Part shown: piece by piece, positions 1-6,916 of the stretch
Numbering within the stretch: position 1 is the first letter of the stretch
Layout: the number at the start of each line of letters is the position of its first letter
NCBI GenBank assembly: GCA_029256645.1
Contig: JAQSXM010000067.1
Location: 1-11,443, forward strand
Reading direction: 5' to 3'
Origin: Sporomusa sp.
GTDB lineage: Bacteria; Bacillota_C; Negativicutes; Sporomusales; Sporomusaceae
Length of the DNA stretch: 11,443 bases
Program-made: the position numbers and the translations under genes
Notes under the pieces: generated by a model
What the model was told of the DNA's origin: nothing
Seen by the model: the letters and a program-made list of their open reading frames with translations, nothing else
Database searches by the model: none

Positions 1-185
1 TCATATAGTGCCTGAATCCGCTTCCGCTCTAACTGAGCAGCCTGTCGGCGAGCCTCCCACCTATCTATAAGGCGTTTTACCGAAAGACGCGCATCTGTTC
101 TAAGACTATTTGTTATATGTAGTGAAAGGTCTTGCTGCGCTAATAGCGTCGTAATCTGCGCCACTGTCATCTGTGTTGTATCCAA
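1..185 (-). CDS. rnhB: Ribonuclease HII, N-terminal part (cut by window edge)
   Basis: RNase HII removes ribonucleotides misincorporated in DNA and cleaves RNA in RNA-DNA hybrids in the cytoplasm. Only the first ~61 codons are here; the catalytic Asp/Glu core (GVDEAGRGP-type motif) would lie beyond the left edge, so the activity cannot be confirmed. The call rests on the N-terminal extension typical of Firmicute RNase HII (a basic helical segment with RLSVKRLIDRWEARRQ) and on its place directly after rbgA, as in Bacillus. I chose the TTG at 183-185 because a GGGGG ribosome site lies 7 nt upstream of it. The in-frame ATG at 168-170 is the alternative, giving MTVAQITTLL, but it has only a weak GGA upstream. 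Seen: sequence and spacing. Known: family extension and synteny. Inferred: identity. Confidence 0.75.
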   Translation of the reverse strand, partial: MDTTQMTVAQITTLLAQQDLSLHITNSLRTDARLSVKRLIDRWEARRQAAQLERKRIQALY

Positions 186-210
186 AATACTACCCCCAAC
201 TGAAGATGCT

Positions 211-244
211 GTTATTATTCTTGATAAACTTAAGTAATCCTGCC
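211..244 (-). other. Possible short intergenic repeat element before rnhB
   Basis: The AT-rich spacer before rnhB contains GGCAGGATTAC, then about a dozen bases, then GAATAATAAC on the minus strand. From memory, short elements of this shape (GGCAGGA followed by GAATA about 20 nt later) recur between genes in some Negativicutes and Clostridia. Only one copy is visible here, so it cannot be called a repeat from this window alone. No sigma-A promoter of good quality overlaps it. Confidence 0.2.
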
Positions 245-249
245 ATTTT

Positions 250-287
250 AACAAAATAATAGAACGGCCACAAATCGTTAGCCGTTC
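250..287 (-). terminator. Terminator-like hairpin after rbgA
   Basis: Read on the minus strand, GAACGGC (281-287) pairs with GCCGTTC (262-268). Two more pairs (one a G-U wobble) extend this to a 9-bp stem with an 8-nt loop, followed by the U-rich but interrupted run TATTATTTTGTT. It starts about 15 nt after the rbgA stop. The imperfect U tract suggests partial termination or an attenuator rather than a strong end, and rnhB would then be expressed partly by read-through. Confidence 0.4.
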
Positions 288-302
288 ATTTTTGAGTTTG
301 TG

Positions 303-1205
303 TTAAAAATGTCGCTCATCTTTTAGTACCGGGTCAAAGTTGTCAGCTGCTGGCTGATCAGGATGGTCCAGCGTAAATTGACCAAGCTTGCCTGAACGGA
401 AATCAGTCAGAATAATTCTTCTGACCTTTTCATGATCTACTACCCCGCCAACCTTCAGACAACCCCGCTTAGCCCCAATTAGTGCTAATATCTCGGATGA
501 TTCTTCCGGCAACTGGATTTCACTCAGCTTATAGCGTTCACACAGCCGCTCAGCATAGTTTCCTCTGAGTATTTCTAAAAGTTTTAGAATAACCTTCTCC
601 ATATCATAGATATCGTCTTTAATTGCACCTGTCACAGCTAATTTAAAGGCGACTTCCTGATCGTCCATCCTCGGCCACAATACTCCGGGAGTATCTAATA
701 ACTCAAGGTTCTTACCTACCTTGAGCCACTGCTGCCCGCGCGTTACTCCAGGCCGATCCCCGGTTTTAGCAGTTGCGGTGCCTAACAGCCGATTAATAAG
801 CGAAGATTTCCCCACATTGGGAATCCCCAGAATCATAGCCCGCACGGCTCGTCCTTTTATACCTTTAGCCGTAAGCTTGGCTATCTTCTCGCTGGCCTCT
901 TGTTCAACCTTGTTTACTAATTCTTTAGAACCTTTGCCGCTGGCAGCATCTAAAGGGACTGTAGTAAACCCCATGCCCCTGAAATGGTGAATCCACTCGG
1001 TCGTACGCGCCGACTCGGCTAAGTCTGATTTATTAAGCGCTACTACCCTGGGCTTAGTTCCTACAAGCTCGGCTATAATCGGATTAGCACTGCTTACAGG
1101 AATACGCGCGTCTAATAGTTCAATTACAACATCAATAAGACTTAACTGTTCACGAATCATACGCTGGGCTTTGGCCATATGACCAGGAAACCAGTGAATG
1201 TGCAT
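303..1205 (-). CDS. rbgA: Ribosome biogenesis GTPase RbgA (YlqF)
   Basis: RbgA is a cytoplasmic GTPase needed for late assembly of the 50S subunit, where it binds the 45S precursor and helps install late proteins such as L16. The 300 residues show the circularly permuted motif order of the YlqF/YawG family: G4 NKSD at 58-61 comes before G1 GIPNVGKS at 127-134, the G2 threonine near 155 and G3 DTPG at 171-174. The N-terminal WFPGHMAKA segment includes His9, the residue linked to GTP hydrolysis in the Bacillus protein. The C-terminal ~100 residues match the helical RNA-binding domain. The length is close to the usual ~280-300. The ATG has an AAGGAG site about 9 nt upstream. It lies 45 nt downstream of lepB and is probably co-transcribed with it. 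Confidence 0.96.
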   Translation of the reverse strand: MHIHWFPGHMAKAQRMIREQLSLIDVVIELLDARIPVSSANPIIAELVGTKPRVVALNKSDLAESARTTEWIHHFRGMGFTTVPLDAASGKGSKELVNKVEQEASEKIAKLTAKGIKGRAVRAMILGIPNVGKSSLINRLLGTATAKTGDRPGVTRGQQWLKVGKNLELLDTPGVLWPRMDDQEVAFKLAVTGAIKDDIYDMEKVILKLLEILRGNYAERLCERYKLSEIQLPEESSEILALIGAKRGCLKVGGVVDHEKVRRIILTDFRSGKLGQFTLDHPDQPAADNFDPVLKDERHF

Positions 1206-1250
1206 TAAGTCACACTCCTTACCTAAGAAACCGAATACTATAGTGTATAG

Positions 1251-1778
1251 CTACGGCAATGTTTTTATGTGGTCAATCGGCCAAAAAACTGTAACGGCTT
1301 TACCTTTAATTAACTCCAGCGGCACAAAACCCACATCTTTAAAACGACTATCTTCAGAGTTGTTGCGGTTGTCGCCCATTACATAGATGTGTCCTTCGGG
1401 AACTGTGGCCGCAGGATAAGAGCCCCGGGTACGTTCTAATATATATGACTCATTCAAAAGCTGTCCATTAAGAAAAACTCTTCCGTCTTTAATCTCAACA
1501 CTATCCCCGGCTACCGCAATTACACGTTTTATAAAATCGCGACTGGGGTCACGTGGATAACGAAATACTAACACTTCACCCCGTTCAGGAGTCTTAAACC
1601 GGTAAATGAATTTATTTACAATGAGTCGTTCGCCGTTTACGAGCGTTGGCCGCATTGACGGCCCCTCGACCATATATAATTCCACAATAAAATACCGGAT
1701 AAAAAATGCCAGAACTATGGCTATGAGAATAGATATTATCCAGTCTTTTATTTCTTCACCTAAGTTGGTATTACTCAC
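1251..1778 (-). CDS. lepB: Signal peptidase I
   Basis: A membrane-bound type I signal peptidase that cuts signal peptides from exported proteins on the outer face of the membrane. It has 175 residues, typical of short Firmicute (SipS-like) enzymes. There is one N-terminal membrane segment at about 13-35, then the catalytic Ser41 in EGPSMRPTL, the general base Lys84 in DFIKRVIAVAGD and the box E motif GDNRNNSEDSR at 135-145. Start is GTG (1776-1778) preceded by a strong AAAGGAGG. It sits between rplS and rbgA, a common arrangement in Clostridia. A strong terminator after rplS lies just upstream and no clear promoter fits between, so lepB may rely on read-through. Confidence 0.96.
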   Translation of the reverse strand: MSNTNLGEEIKDWIISILIAIVLAFFIRYFIVELYMVEGPSMRPTLVNGERLIVNKFIYRFKTPERGEVLVFRYPRDPSRDFIKRVIAVAGDSVEIKDGRVFLNGQLLNESYILERTRGSYPAATVPEGHIYVMGDNRNNSEDSRFKDVGFVPLELIKGKAVTVFWPIDHIKTLP

Positions 1779-1830
1779 AGCCTTCCTCCTTTCAGCATAG
1801 AGATGCCTTCACTTCACCCTGTGTGGATAT

Positions 1831-1857
1831 GAAGAAAAGGGACTGAAATCAGTCCCT
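1831..1857 (-). terminator. Intrinsic terminator after rplS
   Basis: On the minus strand AGGGACTGA and TCAGTCCCT form a perfect stem of up to 9 bp with a very small loop (1838-1857), followed at once by TTTTCTTC (1831-1838). It starts 14 nt after the rplS stop codon. This is the clearest intrinsic terminator in the window and should end most rplS transcripts before lepB. Confidence 0.8.
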
Positions 1858-1871
1858 GAACACATTTGCTT

Positions 1872-2213
1872 TTAGCGTTTTTCCCTAATACGGGCGGCCT
1901 TACCGGTGAGATTGCGCAGATAGTAAAGCTTAGCTCTACGAACAATGCCACGACGCATTACTTCAATTTTATCAATACGCGGAGAATGTACCGGGAAGGT
2001 ACGCTCTACTCCGATGTTGTACGAAACACGTCTTACAGTAAAAGTCTCGCGTACACCGCTACCCTGACGATTAATTACCACGCCTTCAAAAACCTGAATA
2101 CGTTCACGAGTTCCTTCAACAACCTTTACATGCACCCGCACAGTGTCACCTGGTTTAAAGGACGGGATATCTTGCCGTAGTTGTTCTTGTTCCAAAATCT
2201 GAATAATATTCAC
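1872..2213 (-). CDS. rplS: 50S ribosomal protein L19
   Basis: L19 is a protein of the large subunit located at the interface with the 30S subunit. The 113 residues match the family along the whole length: the N-terminal [10 protein letters not shown], the conserved [26 protein letters not shown], then [20 protein letters not shown] and the basic tail [18 protein letters not shown]. Start is GTG (2211-2213) with AAGGAGG 7 nt upstream. The gene has its own promoter and a structured leader upstream and its own terminator downstream, so it is probably expressed mainly as a single-gene unit with possible feedback by L19, while still receiving read-through from the trmD operon. Confidence 0.98.
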   Translation of the reverse strand: MNIIQILEQEQLRQDIPSFKPGDTVRVHVKVVEGTRERIQVFEGVVINRQGSGVRETFTVRRVSYNIGVERTFPVHSPRIDKIEVMRRGIVRRAKLYYLRNLTGKAARIREKR

Positions 2214-2219
2214 TTAATT

Positions 2220-2264
2220 TCCTCCTTATATCAGACGTTCATACCATTTGCAGAGGACCGTCCG
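2220..2264 (-). ncRNA. Candidate L19 leader (autoregulatory 5' UTR of rplS)
   Basis: The ~58-nt rplS leader can fold. CGGACG (2259-2264) pairs with CGTCTG (2232-2237), a 6-bp helix with one wobble that can extend with a bulge. Inside the loop, TCCTC (2253-2257) is complementary to GAGGA of the rplS ribosome site (2220-2224), which would be an alternative pairing hiding the start. Rfam holds an L19 leader family upstream of rplS in low-GC Gram-positives; position and size agree. I matched it by position and by folding by hand, not by covariance search. Confidence 0.55.
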
Positions 2265-2279
2265 TATTACACAAAAAAT

Positions 2280-2308
2280 AGTATACCACATTTTACCCGG
2301 GAACTCAA
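2280..2308 (-). promoter_or_regulatory. Sigma-A promoter of rplS
   Basis: Minus strand -35 TTGAGT (2303-2308), 17-bp spacer, -10 TATACT (2280-2285). Transcription would start near 2272, giving a leader of about 58 nt. It lies in the spacer between the methyltransferase gene stop (2323) and rplS, where no terminator is seen, so rplS would be served both by this promoter and by read-through. Confidence 0.75.
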
Positions 2309-2322
2309 ACTAAAATACTGAT

Positions 2323-2901
2323 TTAATCATTTTTCCACCATAATTCGCCCAACAGACGGTCAAGAATGATCGCAACCGCCGCACGAACAGGAAGGTGATT
2401 GTAGCTTCCCGGGCCATAAATAGGTTCTAGTATATAATCGAACTGCTGCATTACTGAATTCTCCATGCCCCAACCAGTGCCAAACAAGAGTAGGCACGGC
2501 CTGCCAGTGTCACTTATTTCCTGCCGAAGTCTACCGTACGAAACCGTATTGCTATACTTACGGGCATCGGTAGTAACAACCAGCGGCTTTGTGCCTTCCT
2601 TAGCCGTAATATAATCGACTGCCGCAGCAATATCAGGAATAACTTCCACTATGCTTAATGCCTCTTTACGGTCAGGATTATACTGTCCACCATAGCCTTC
2701 TTGCCAATAGTTGATGATTTCTTCTGCTAATGCCTTCTGGCTATCCAGTGGATGGATAATGAAATATTTCAGCAAGTCATATGTTCGAGCCGTACGGGCA
2801 ATATCATGGATATCAAAATTAGTAATAGCAGTCGTAACTATCTCATTATTTTTATTATAAATAGGGTAATGCACTAAACCTAAATATACAGACACTGCCA
2901 T
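2323..2901 (-). CDS. SPOUT-type RNA methyltransferase, COG4752 family
   Basis: This 192-residue protein matches the family named SAM-dependent RNA methyltransferase (Pfam Methyltrn_RNA_4, COG4752), often found beside trmD. Visible family blocks are LVHYPIYNK (9-17), TNFDIHDIARTARTY (27-41), YNPDRKEAL (74-82), LLFGTGWGM (138-146), YILEPIYG (156-163) and YNHLPVRAAVAIILDRLLG (167-185). The last three fit the knotted SAM-binding part of the SPOUT fold. As far as I know its RNA target has not been established. ATG start with GGAGG 7 nt upstream; 14 nt after trmD, so the two are co-transcribed. It is a separate complete gene, not a TrmD duplicate: the two share no evident motif order beyond the SPOUT-like C-terminal glycine-rich and NH(L)-type segments. 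Confidence 0.88.
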   Translation of the reverse strand: MAVSVYLGLVHYPIYNKNNEIVTTAITNFDIHDIARTARTYDLLKYFIIHPLDSQKALAEEIINYWQEGYGGQYNPDRKEALSIVEVIPDIAAAVDYITAKEGTKPLVVTTDARKYSNTVSYGRLRQEISDTGRPCLLLFGTGWGMENSVMQQFDYILEPIYGPGSYNHLPVRAAVAIILDRLLGELWWKND

Positions 2902-2915
2902 ATTCAGCCTCCGAC

Positions 2916-3650
2916 CTACTCAGACTTTATTTCCTGCAAAAGTTTATGATCAAGAGGACTAAGCTCTACGTTATTTAACAAATCAGGCCGACGCTCAAGC
3001 GTAGCCCTGAGCGATTCCTTGCGCCGCCATTTTTCAATTTTAGCATGGTCACCTGAAAGCAATATCTCGGGGACTTCCCAGCCGTTAAACTCACGTGGAC
3101 GCGTATATTGCGGATATTCCAGCAGTCCGTTATAAAATGAGTCGTGCTGCGCGCCATCATCAGCACCAAGCACTCCGGGAATCATACGTGCTACCGCATC
3201 AGTAATTACCATTGCAGGGAGTTCACCGCCTGTTAATACATAATCACCAATTGAAATAGCTTCATCAACTACATGCTGGCGTATCCTTGCATCAATGCCT
3301 TCATAATGACCGCAAACAAAGATAAGTTGCTCATAGCCGGCAAGCTCCCGGGCTTTAGCCTGGTCAAAAGCCTGGCCGCCTGGACACATTAGTATTACCC
3401 GTTTGCTTGTAGTATCACTTGCATTAACGACACTTTCCACAGCACGAAATATTGGCTCAGGCTTCATAACCATACCTGAGCCACCCCCAAAGGGAGAATC
3501 ATCAACAATACGATGTTTGTCGTAAGTAAAGTCTCTGGGATTGGTCACATGTACAGAGATAAGCCCGCTAGCCTGGGCCCGTTTTAGAATACTATGGCCT
3601 AGTGGACCGGTAAACATCTCGGGAAACAACGAAATAATGTCAATACGCAT
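2916..3650 (-). CDS. trmD: tRNA (guanine-N1-)-methyltransferase TrmD
   Basis: TrmD makes m1G37 beside the anticodon of tRNAs that read CNN-type codons, which keeps the reading frame. The 244-residue protein carries [13 protein letters not shown] at the start, [17 protein letters not shown] (50-66), [13 protein letters not shown] (111-123), and the knot region [16 protein letters not shown] (130-145). It also has the general-base Asp in QHDSF (D170) and YTRP (182-185). The C-terminal helical domain that binds the anticodon arm is present. The length is standard. ATG start with a GAGGA site 6-7 nt upstream, 11 nt after rimM. The order rimM-trmD-rplS is one of the most conserved in bacteria. Confidence 0.98.
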   Translation of the reverse strand: MRIDIISLFPEMFTGPLGHSILKRAQASGLISVHVTNPRDFTYDKHRIVDDSPFGGGSGMVMKPEPIFRAVESVVNASDTTSKRVILMCPGGQAFDQAKARELAGYEQLIFVCGHYEGIDARIRQHVVDEAISIGDYVLTGGELPAMVITDAVARMIPGVLGADDGAQHDSFYNGLLEYPQYTRPREFNGWEVPEILLSGDHAKIEKWRRKESLRATLERRPDLLNNVELSPLDHKLLQEIKSE

Positions 3651-3661
3651 AAACGTCCTCG

Positions 3662-4165
3662 TTAATCCATTTCTTCCTGAAGTTTTACCAGCATCTTCTT
3701 CCCGGCAATATCAATCTGCTTTACTACATCTTTTATTGCCGGAACCAATAGTTCCTTCTTGTCTTGTTGCTCAACGACATACACGTCATTGCTGCCTGGC
3801 TGCAGCACATCGGTTATAACTCCCAGCAGTTCGCCTTGTTCGTTGAATACATTAAGACCAATAATATCGAAAATATAATATTGGCCTTCAGGCAGTTTAA
3901 CTACATCTTCACGCCTAATTTTAATCAGCTTACTGCTCAAAGGCGCTGCTTCATTCATGGTATCAATGCCGGTAAACTTAAGTAAGATAAACTTTTTGTG
4001 TGGTCGTGCTGACTCAAGTTTCAATTGACCTACATCGTCAACATATACTGTTTTAAGTTCATGGAAACGCTCAGGGAAATCAGTAAGCGGGAATATACGA
4101 ACGTCACCCCGCACACCGTGCGGGGCAACAATTTTACCGATGGTTATCAGATCAGTTTCAGACAT
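3662..4165 (-). CDS. rimM: Ribosome maturation factor RimM
   Basis: RimM binds S19 in the 30S head and assists 16S rRNA maturation. From the chosen ATG (4163-4165) the protein has 167 residues. The N-terminal beta-barrel domain runs to about residue 85 with [21 protein letters not shown], and the PRC-barrel domain follows with [17 protein letters not shown] and [11 protein letters not shown]. The frame stays open to a TTG at 4181-4183, six codons earlier, but the family normally starts just before the xxIGKIxxxHG block, so the ATG is preferred. Neither start has a good ribosome site. The ATG lies one base after the ylqD stop (TAG T ATG), which suggests translation is coupled to ylqD. Confidence 0.95.
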   Translation of the reverse strand: MSETDLITIGKIVAPHGVRGDVRIFPLTDFPERFHELKTVYVDDVGQLKLESARPHKKFILLKFTGIDTMNEAAPLSSKLIKIRREDVVKLPEGQYYIFDIIGLNVFNEQGELLGVITDVLQPGSNDVYVVEQQDKKELLVPAIKDVVKQIDIAGKKMLVKLQEEMD

Positions 4166-4166
4166 A

Positions 4167-4583
4167 CTAGCTACGGAAAGCAACGATTTTGCCGTCTTCC
4201 AGCAGAATCTCAGTTGCCATCAGTTTATGCAGGTCATCACCAATGCTTACTGCAACGACTCTATCCATAGTCCCCTGAACTATCTCTGCACCGATTTCCA
4301 GTTGTGCTGTTTCTTTTAGCTTTTCCAACATATGATTTTTAAATTCAAAGCGTTTTTGACGTTCAGCATCAATCTGCTGACGAAGGCCAACAAGCCCTTG
4401 TGCATCTTGTTTTGCCTGCTCAGTCATCATGCGCTTGGCATGAAACTCAATCTGCTGGAGTTCTAGATCTGCTTTCTTTATGGCTTCCTGAATTTCGGCC
4501 GCCAAGTGCGCTTTGAGGTCTTCTGTAACTTTAGCTTTAATGGTCACCGGACATTTAATCGTCAAGCTCTCAATGCTAGCCAT
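4167..4583 (-). CDS. ylqD: YlqD family protein, unknown function
   Basis: The 138-residue protein matches YlqD of Bacillus (a family of unknown function) in position, length and build. Residues 1-20 form a short beta stretch (SLTIKCPVTIKAKVTE). A long charged, Gln/Glu/Lys-rich helical region at about 22-97 looks like a coiled coil. A C-terminal block at about 100-137 ends in ILLEDGKIVAFRS and looks like a small beta domain. No signal peptide, membrane segment or catalytic motif is seen. ATG start with AAAGGGGTGG upstream. It lies between two RNA-linked genes, khpA and rimM, and its stop almost touches the rimM start. A role in RNA or ribosome work is a guess from context only. Confidence 0.85.
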   Translation of the reverse strand: MASIESLTIKCPVTIKAKVTEDLKAHLAAEIQEAIKKADLELQQIEFHAKRMMTEQAKQDAQGLVGLRQQIDAERQKRFEFKNHMLEKLKETAQLEIGAEIVQGTMDRVVAVSIGDDLHKLMATEILLEDGKIVAFRS

Positions 4584-4618
4584 TTATTCCACCCCTTTGG
4601 TTCAGATTAATAGCTTAT

Positions 4619-4846
4619 TTATAATATTTCCACCATTACTCGTTTGTTTTCCCGGGTGGCGGCAGCTTTGACTACAGTGCGGATAGCCTTGGCAATACGA
4701 CCTTGCTTGCCAATTATCTTCCCCATATCTTCAGGGGCCACATGCAGTTCATAGACTGTCCCCGAATTATCGGTTGTCTCATTAACATTGACTTGTTCCG
4801 GGTTTTTCACTAATGCTTTGGCGATAACTTCGACTAATTCCTTCAT
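4619..4846 (-). CDS. khpA: KH-domain RNA-binding protein KhpA (YlqC)
   Basis: This 75-residue protein is a single type II KH domain with the RNA-binding loop GKIIGKQGR at 42-50. In other Firmicutes KhpA pairs with KhpB (Jag/EloR) and acts as an RNA chaperone affecting cell elongation and division. KhpB is not in this window. Length is standard (~75-80). ATG start with GAGG about 12 nt upstream, placed inside the end of rpsP: only 20 nt separate the rpsP stop from this start, so the two are co-transcribed. The 35-nt gap to ylqD holds only the ylqD ribosome site. Confidence 0.95.
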   Translation of the reverse strand: MKELVEVIAKALVKNPEQVNVNETTDNSGTVYELHVAPEDMGKIIGKQGRIAKAIRTVVKAAATRENKRVMVEIL

Positions 4847-4866
4847 GTAGTTATCACGCCTCGTTT

Positions 4867-5148
4867 CTACGCTTCTTTCTTAGTACGCTTTACTTCATCC
4901 CATTTTTTCAGGACGCCTGTTTTGCTGAACAGATTCTTAACAGTATCAGTAGGTTGAGCGCCTTTTTGCAACCATTCAAGGGCTTTTTCTTCGTCAATCT
5001 TGATTACTGCCGGTTCAGTTGTAGAGTCGTAATGTCCCAGATTTTCAATAAAGCGTCCGTCCCGCGGTGAACGGGAATCAGCCACTACTATACGGTAGAA
5101 AGGACGTTTCTTAGCGCCCATACGTTTTAAACGGATTTTAACTGCCAT
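4867..5148 (-). CDS. rpsP: 30S ribosomal protein S16
   Basis: S16 is a small-subunit protein important for early 30S assembly. The 93 residues match the family throughout: [41 protein letters not shown], then the [21 protein letters not shown] block and a basic tail. The ATG (5146-5148) has a ribosome site AAGGAGGTGA with near-full complementarity to 16S rRNA and ideal spacing, fitting a highly translated ribosomal protein inside a longer operon. The 47-nt AT-rich gap after ffh shows no terminator and no convincing promoter. Confidence 0.98.
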   Translation of the reverse strand: MAVKIRLKRMGAKKRPFYRIVVADSRSPRDGRFIENLGHYDSTTEPAVIKIDEEKALEWLQKGAQPTDTVKNLFSKTGVLKKWDEVKRTKKEA

Positions 5149-5195
5149 TATAAGTCACCTCCTTCACAAAATATCCAAATTTATATTTAAGATGG

Positions 5196-6536
5196 CTAAG
5201 GCATAAAGGGAAGTTTAAAGCTTGGCTTTTTTCCGCTTTTTTGCATTTCCTGGATGCGCTTCATCATCTTTTTGGCTTCACCAAATTGTTTTAGCAGTCT
5301 GTTAACATCTTGAACCCGTGTACCGCTGCCAAGAGCAATGCGTTTACGCCGGTTGCCGTTAATAATTGATGGATCCCGCCGCTCCTTTGCCGTCATTGAG
5401 CGGATAATAGCAATAATATGCTTTACTTCTTTATCATCAATGTCCATGCCCTGAAGCTGTTTCAGCTTGCCCATCCCAGGGATCATCCCCAGAATCTGAT
5501 CAAGCGGTCCCAATTTGCGAACCTGTTCAATCTGCTCCAGGAAGTCATCTAATGTAAACTCCTCTTTGCGCAGTTTCTTCTGCATTTCCTGAGCTTTTTC
5601 TAAATTTATGGCAGACTCAGCCTTTTCAATAAAACTGAGTACATCACCCATGCCCAGAATGCGCGAAGCCATACGGTCAGGATGAAAGGGCTCCAACGCA
5701 TCAAGCTTTTCGCCCATACCGGCAAACTTGATCGGTTGCCCGGTAACAGCTTTGATAGAAAGCGCAGCACCGCCACGGGCGTCACCGTCAAGCTTCGTCA
5801 GGATAACACCATCAAGCCCAAGATCGTTGTTAAAGGACTCAGCAACATTAACAGCATCCTGGCCAGTCATAGCATCCACAACCAGCAAGATTTCGTGAGG
5901 CTTGACAGTCTGCTTTATTGATTTGAGCTCATTCATGAGTTCTTCATTAATATGCAGCCGTCCGGCAGTATCAATAATCACTATGTCTCGGGCCATCATC
6001 AGCGCCTGGTCAACGGCTTTCTTGGCAATGTTGACCGGATTCTCCTGTCCCATAGTGAACACGGGGATTTCAAGCTTTTCGCCTAAAACCTCCAACTGTT
6101 TTATCGCAGCAGGGCGATAAATATCGGCAGCGACCATGAGCGGCCGTTTGCCCTGGCGTTTTAAAAGATGAGCCAGTTTTCCGGCTGTAGTGGTCTTACC
6201 AGCCCCCTGCAAACCAACAAGCATAATGACTGTCGGTGGCCGGGAGGCGATGGCAATACGGCTTTGCGTCCCGCCCATCAGGTTGGTAAGTTCTTCGTTT
6301 ACAATCTTTATAACATGCTGGGCAGGTGTTAGGCTGTCAAGCACCTCTTGACCTATGGCCCGTTCTTTAATTTTAGCCACTAAGTCTTTTACTACTTTGA
6401 AGTTAACGTCAGCCTCCAAGAGAGCCATCCGTACCTCTTTGAGAGCATCAGTAACATCACTTTCCGACAGTTTACCTCTGCCACGCAACTTCTTAAACGT
6501 CTGCTGCAGCTTATCGGCCAAACTTTCAAAAACCAT
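5196..6536 (-). CDS. ffh: Signal recognition particle protein Ffh (SRP54)
   Basis: Ffh is the GTPase of the signal recognition particle; with 4.5S/6S SRP RNA it binds signal sequences on ribosomes and docks on FtsY. The 446 residues show the N domain (about 1-95), then the G domain with GLQGAGKT (108-115), DIYRPAAIKQL (138-148), DTAGR (189-193) and TKLDGDARGG (247-256). The methionine-rich M domain starts near 305, with GMIPGMGKL and the RNA-binding block RRDPSIINGNRRKRIALGSG. The length is normal. ATG start with GGGAGGTG upstream (about 11 nt), seven bases after the ylxM stop. The SRP RNA gene is not in the window. Confidence 0.98.
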   Translation of the reverse strand: MVFESLADKLQQTFKKLRGRGKLSESDVTDALKEVRMALLEADVNFKVVKDLVAKIKERAIGQEVLDSLTPAQHVIKIVNEELTNLMGGTQSRIAIASRPPTVIMLVGLQGAGKTTTAGKLAHLLKRQGKRPLMVAADIYRPAAIKQLEVLGEKLEIPVFTMGQENPVNIAKKAVDQALMMARDIVIIDTAGRLHINEELMNELKSIKQTVKPHEILLVVDAMTGQDAVNVAESFNNDLGLDGVILTKLDGDARGGAALSIKAVTGQPIKFAGMGEKLDALEPFHPDRMASRILGMGDVLSFIEKAESAINLEKAQEMQKKLRKEEFTLDDFLEQIEQVRKLGPLDQILGMIPGMGKLKQLQGMDIDDKEVKHIIAIIRSMTAKERRDPSIINGNRRKRIALGSGTRVQDVNRLLKQFGEAKKMMKRIQEMQKSGKKPSFKLPFMP

Positions 6537-6543
6537 ATATATG

Positions 6544-6912
6544 TCACACCTCCCGGGTGTCTTCTAACAACAAATTTAACTTAATTAGAGCCTGACTCAG
6601 CTCAGGCATATTCCTTATAGTAAGCGGTAAATGTCCCAAACTGCTGACAACCTCAGCAATCAGCTTGCGCTCATCGCTATACCGGGCAGCCAGTCCAAGT
6701 TTTTCTTCATATTCTTCTAACGTTTGTTCAGCCCTTCGCAGAATATCATGCACGGCTTGACGCGATACACCGAATTCATCAGCGATTTCGGCCAGCGATA
6801 AGTCTTGCAAATAATGCATATTTAGGCAGTCCCGCTGTTTATCAGTTAAAAGCGCGTTATAAAAGTCGTACAGCTGCCCTACTCGCAACACTTTATTTAG
6901 CATACGATCCAT
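6544..6912 (-). CDS. ylxM: YlxM, helix-turn-helix accessory protein of SRP
   Basis: A 122-residue UPF0122 family protein. It has a sigma-70 region 4-like helix-turn-helix at about 38-60 ([21 protein letters not shown]), preceded by [13 protein letters not shown] and followed by a charged helix ([14 protein letters not shown]). In Firmicutes the gene sits directly before ffh, and work in streptococci links YlxM to SRP assembly and GTPase activity. Here it is the first gene of the ffh operon. The ATG at 6910-6912 has AGGTGA about 6 nt upstream; a second ATG three codons later is less well spaced. The ribosome site lies in a small hairpin (6917-6932), so initiation may be modulated by RNA structure. 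Confidence 0.93.
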   Translation of the reverse strand: MDRMLNKVLRVGQLYDFYNALLTDKQRDCLNMHYLQDLSLAEIADEFGVSRQAVHDILRRAEQTLEEYEEKLGLAARYSDERKLIAEVVSSLGHLPLTIRNMPELSQALIKLNLLLEDTREV

Positions 6913-6916
6913 ACAT

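Noticed and set aside
190..246. An 18-codon minus-strand mini-frame beginning ATG GCA GGA in the rbgA-rnhB spacer, as a possible leader peptide
   Set aside because: There is no ribosome site before its ATG, no regulatory codon run, and no structure after it that would suggest attenuation.
1231..1250. Near-palindrome ATACTATAGTGTAT between lepB and rbgA as a promoter or operator
   Set aside because: The symmetry is imperfect and short, and no -35 hexamer lies at the right distance from the TATAGT.
2975..3169. Minus-strand open frame of 64 codons inside trmD
   Set aside because: It is an out-of-frame shadow of the conserved C-terminal half of TrmD with no ribosome site.
4166..4183. TTG at 4181-4183 as the start of rimM
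   Set aside because: It would add six residues not expected in the family; the ATG at 4163-4165 sits at the usual distance from the IGKIVAPHG block and next to the ylqD stop.
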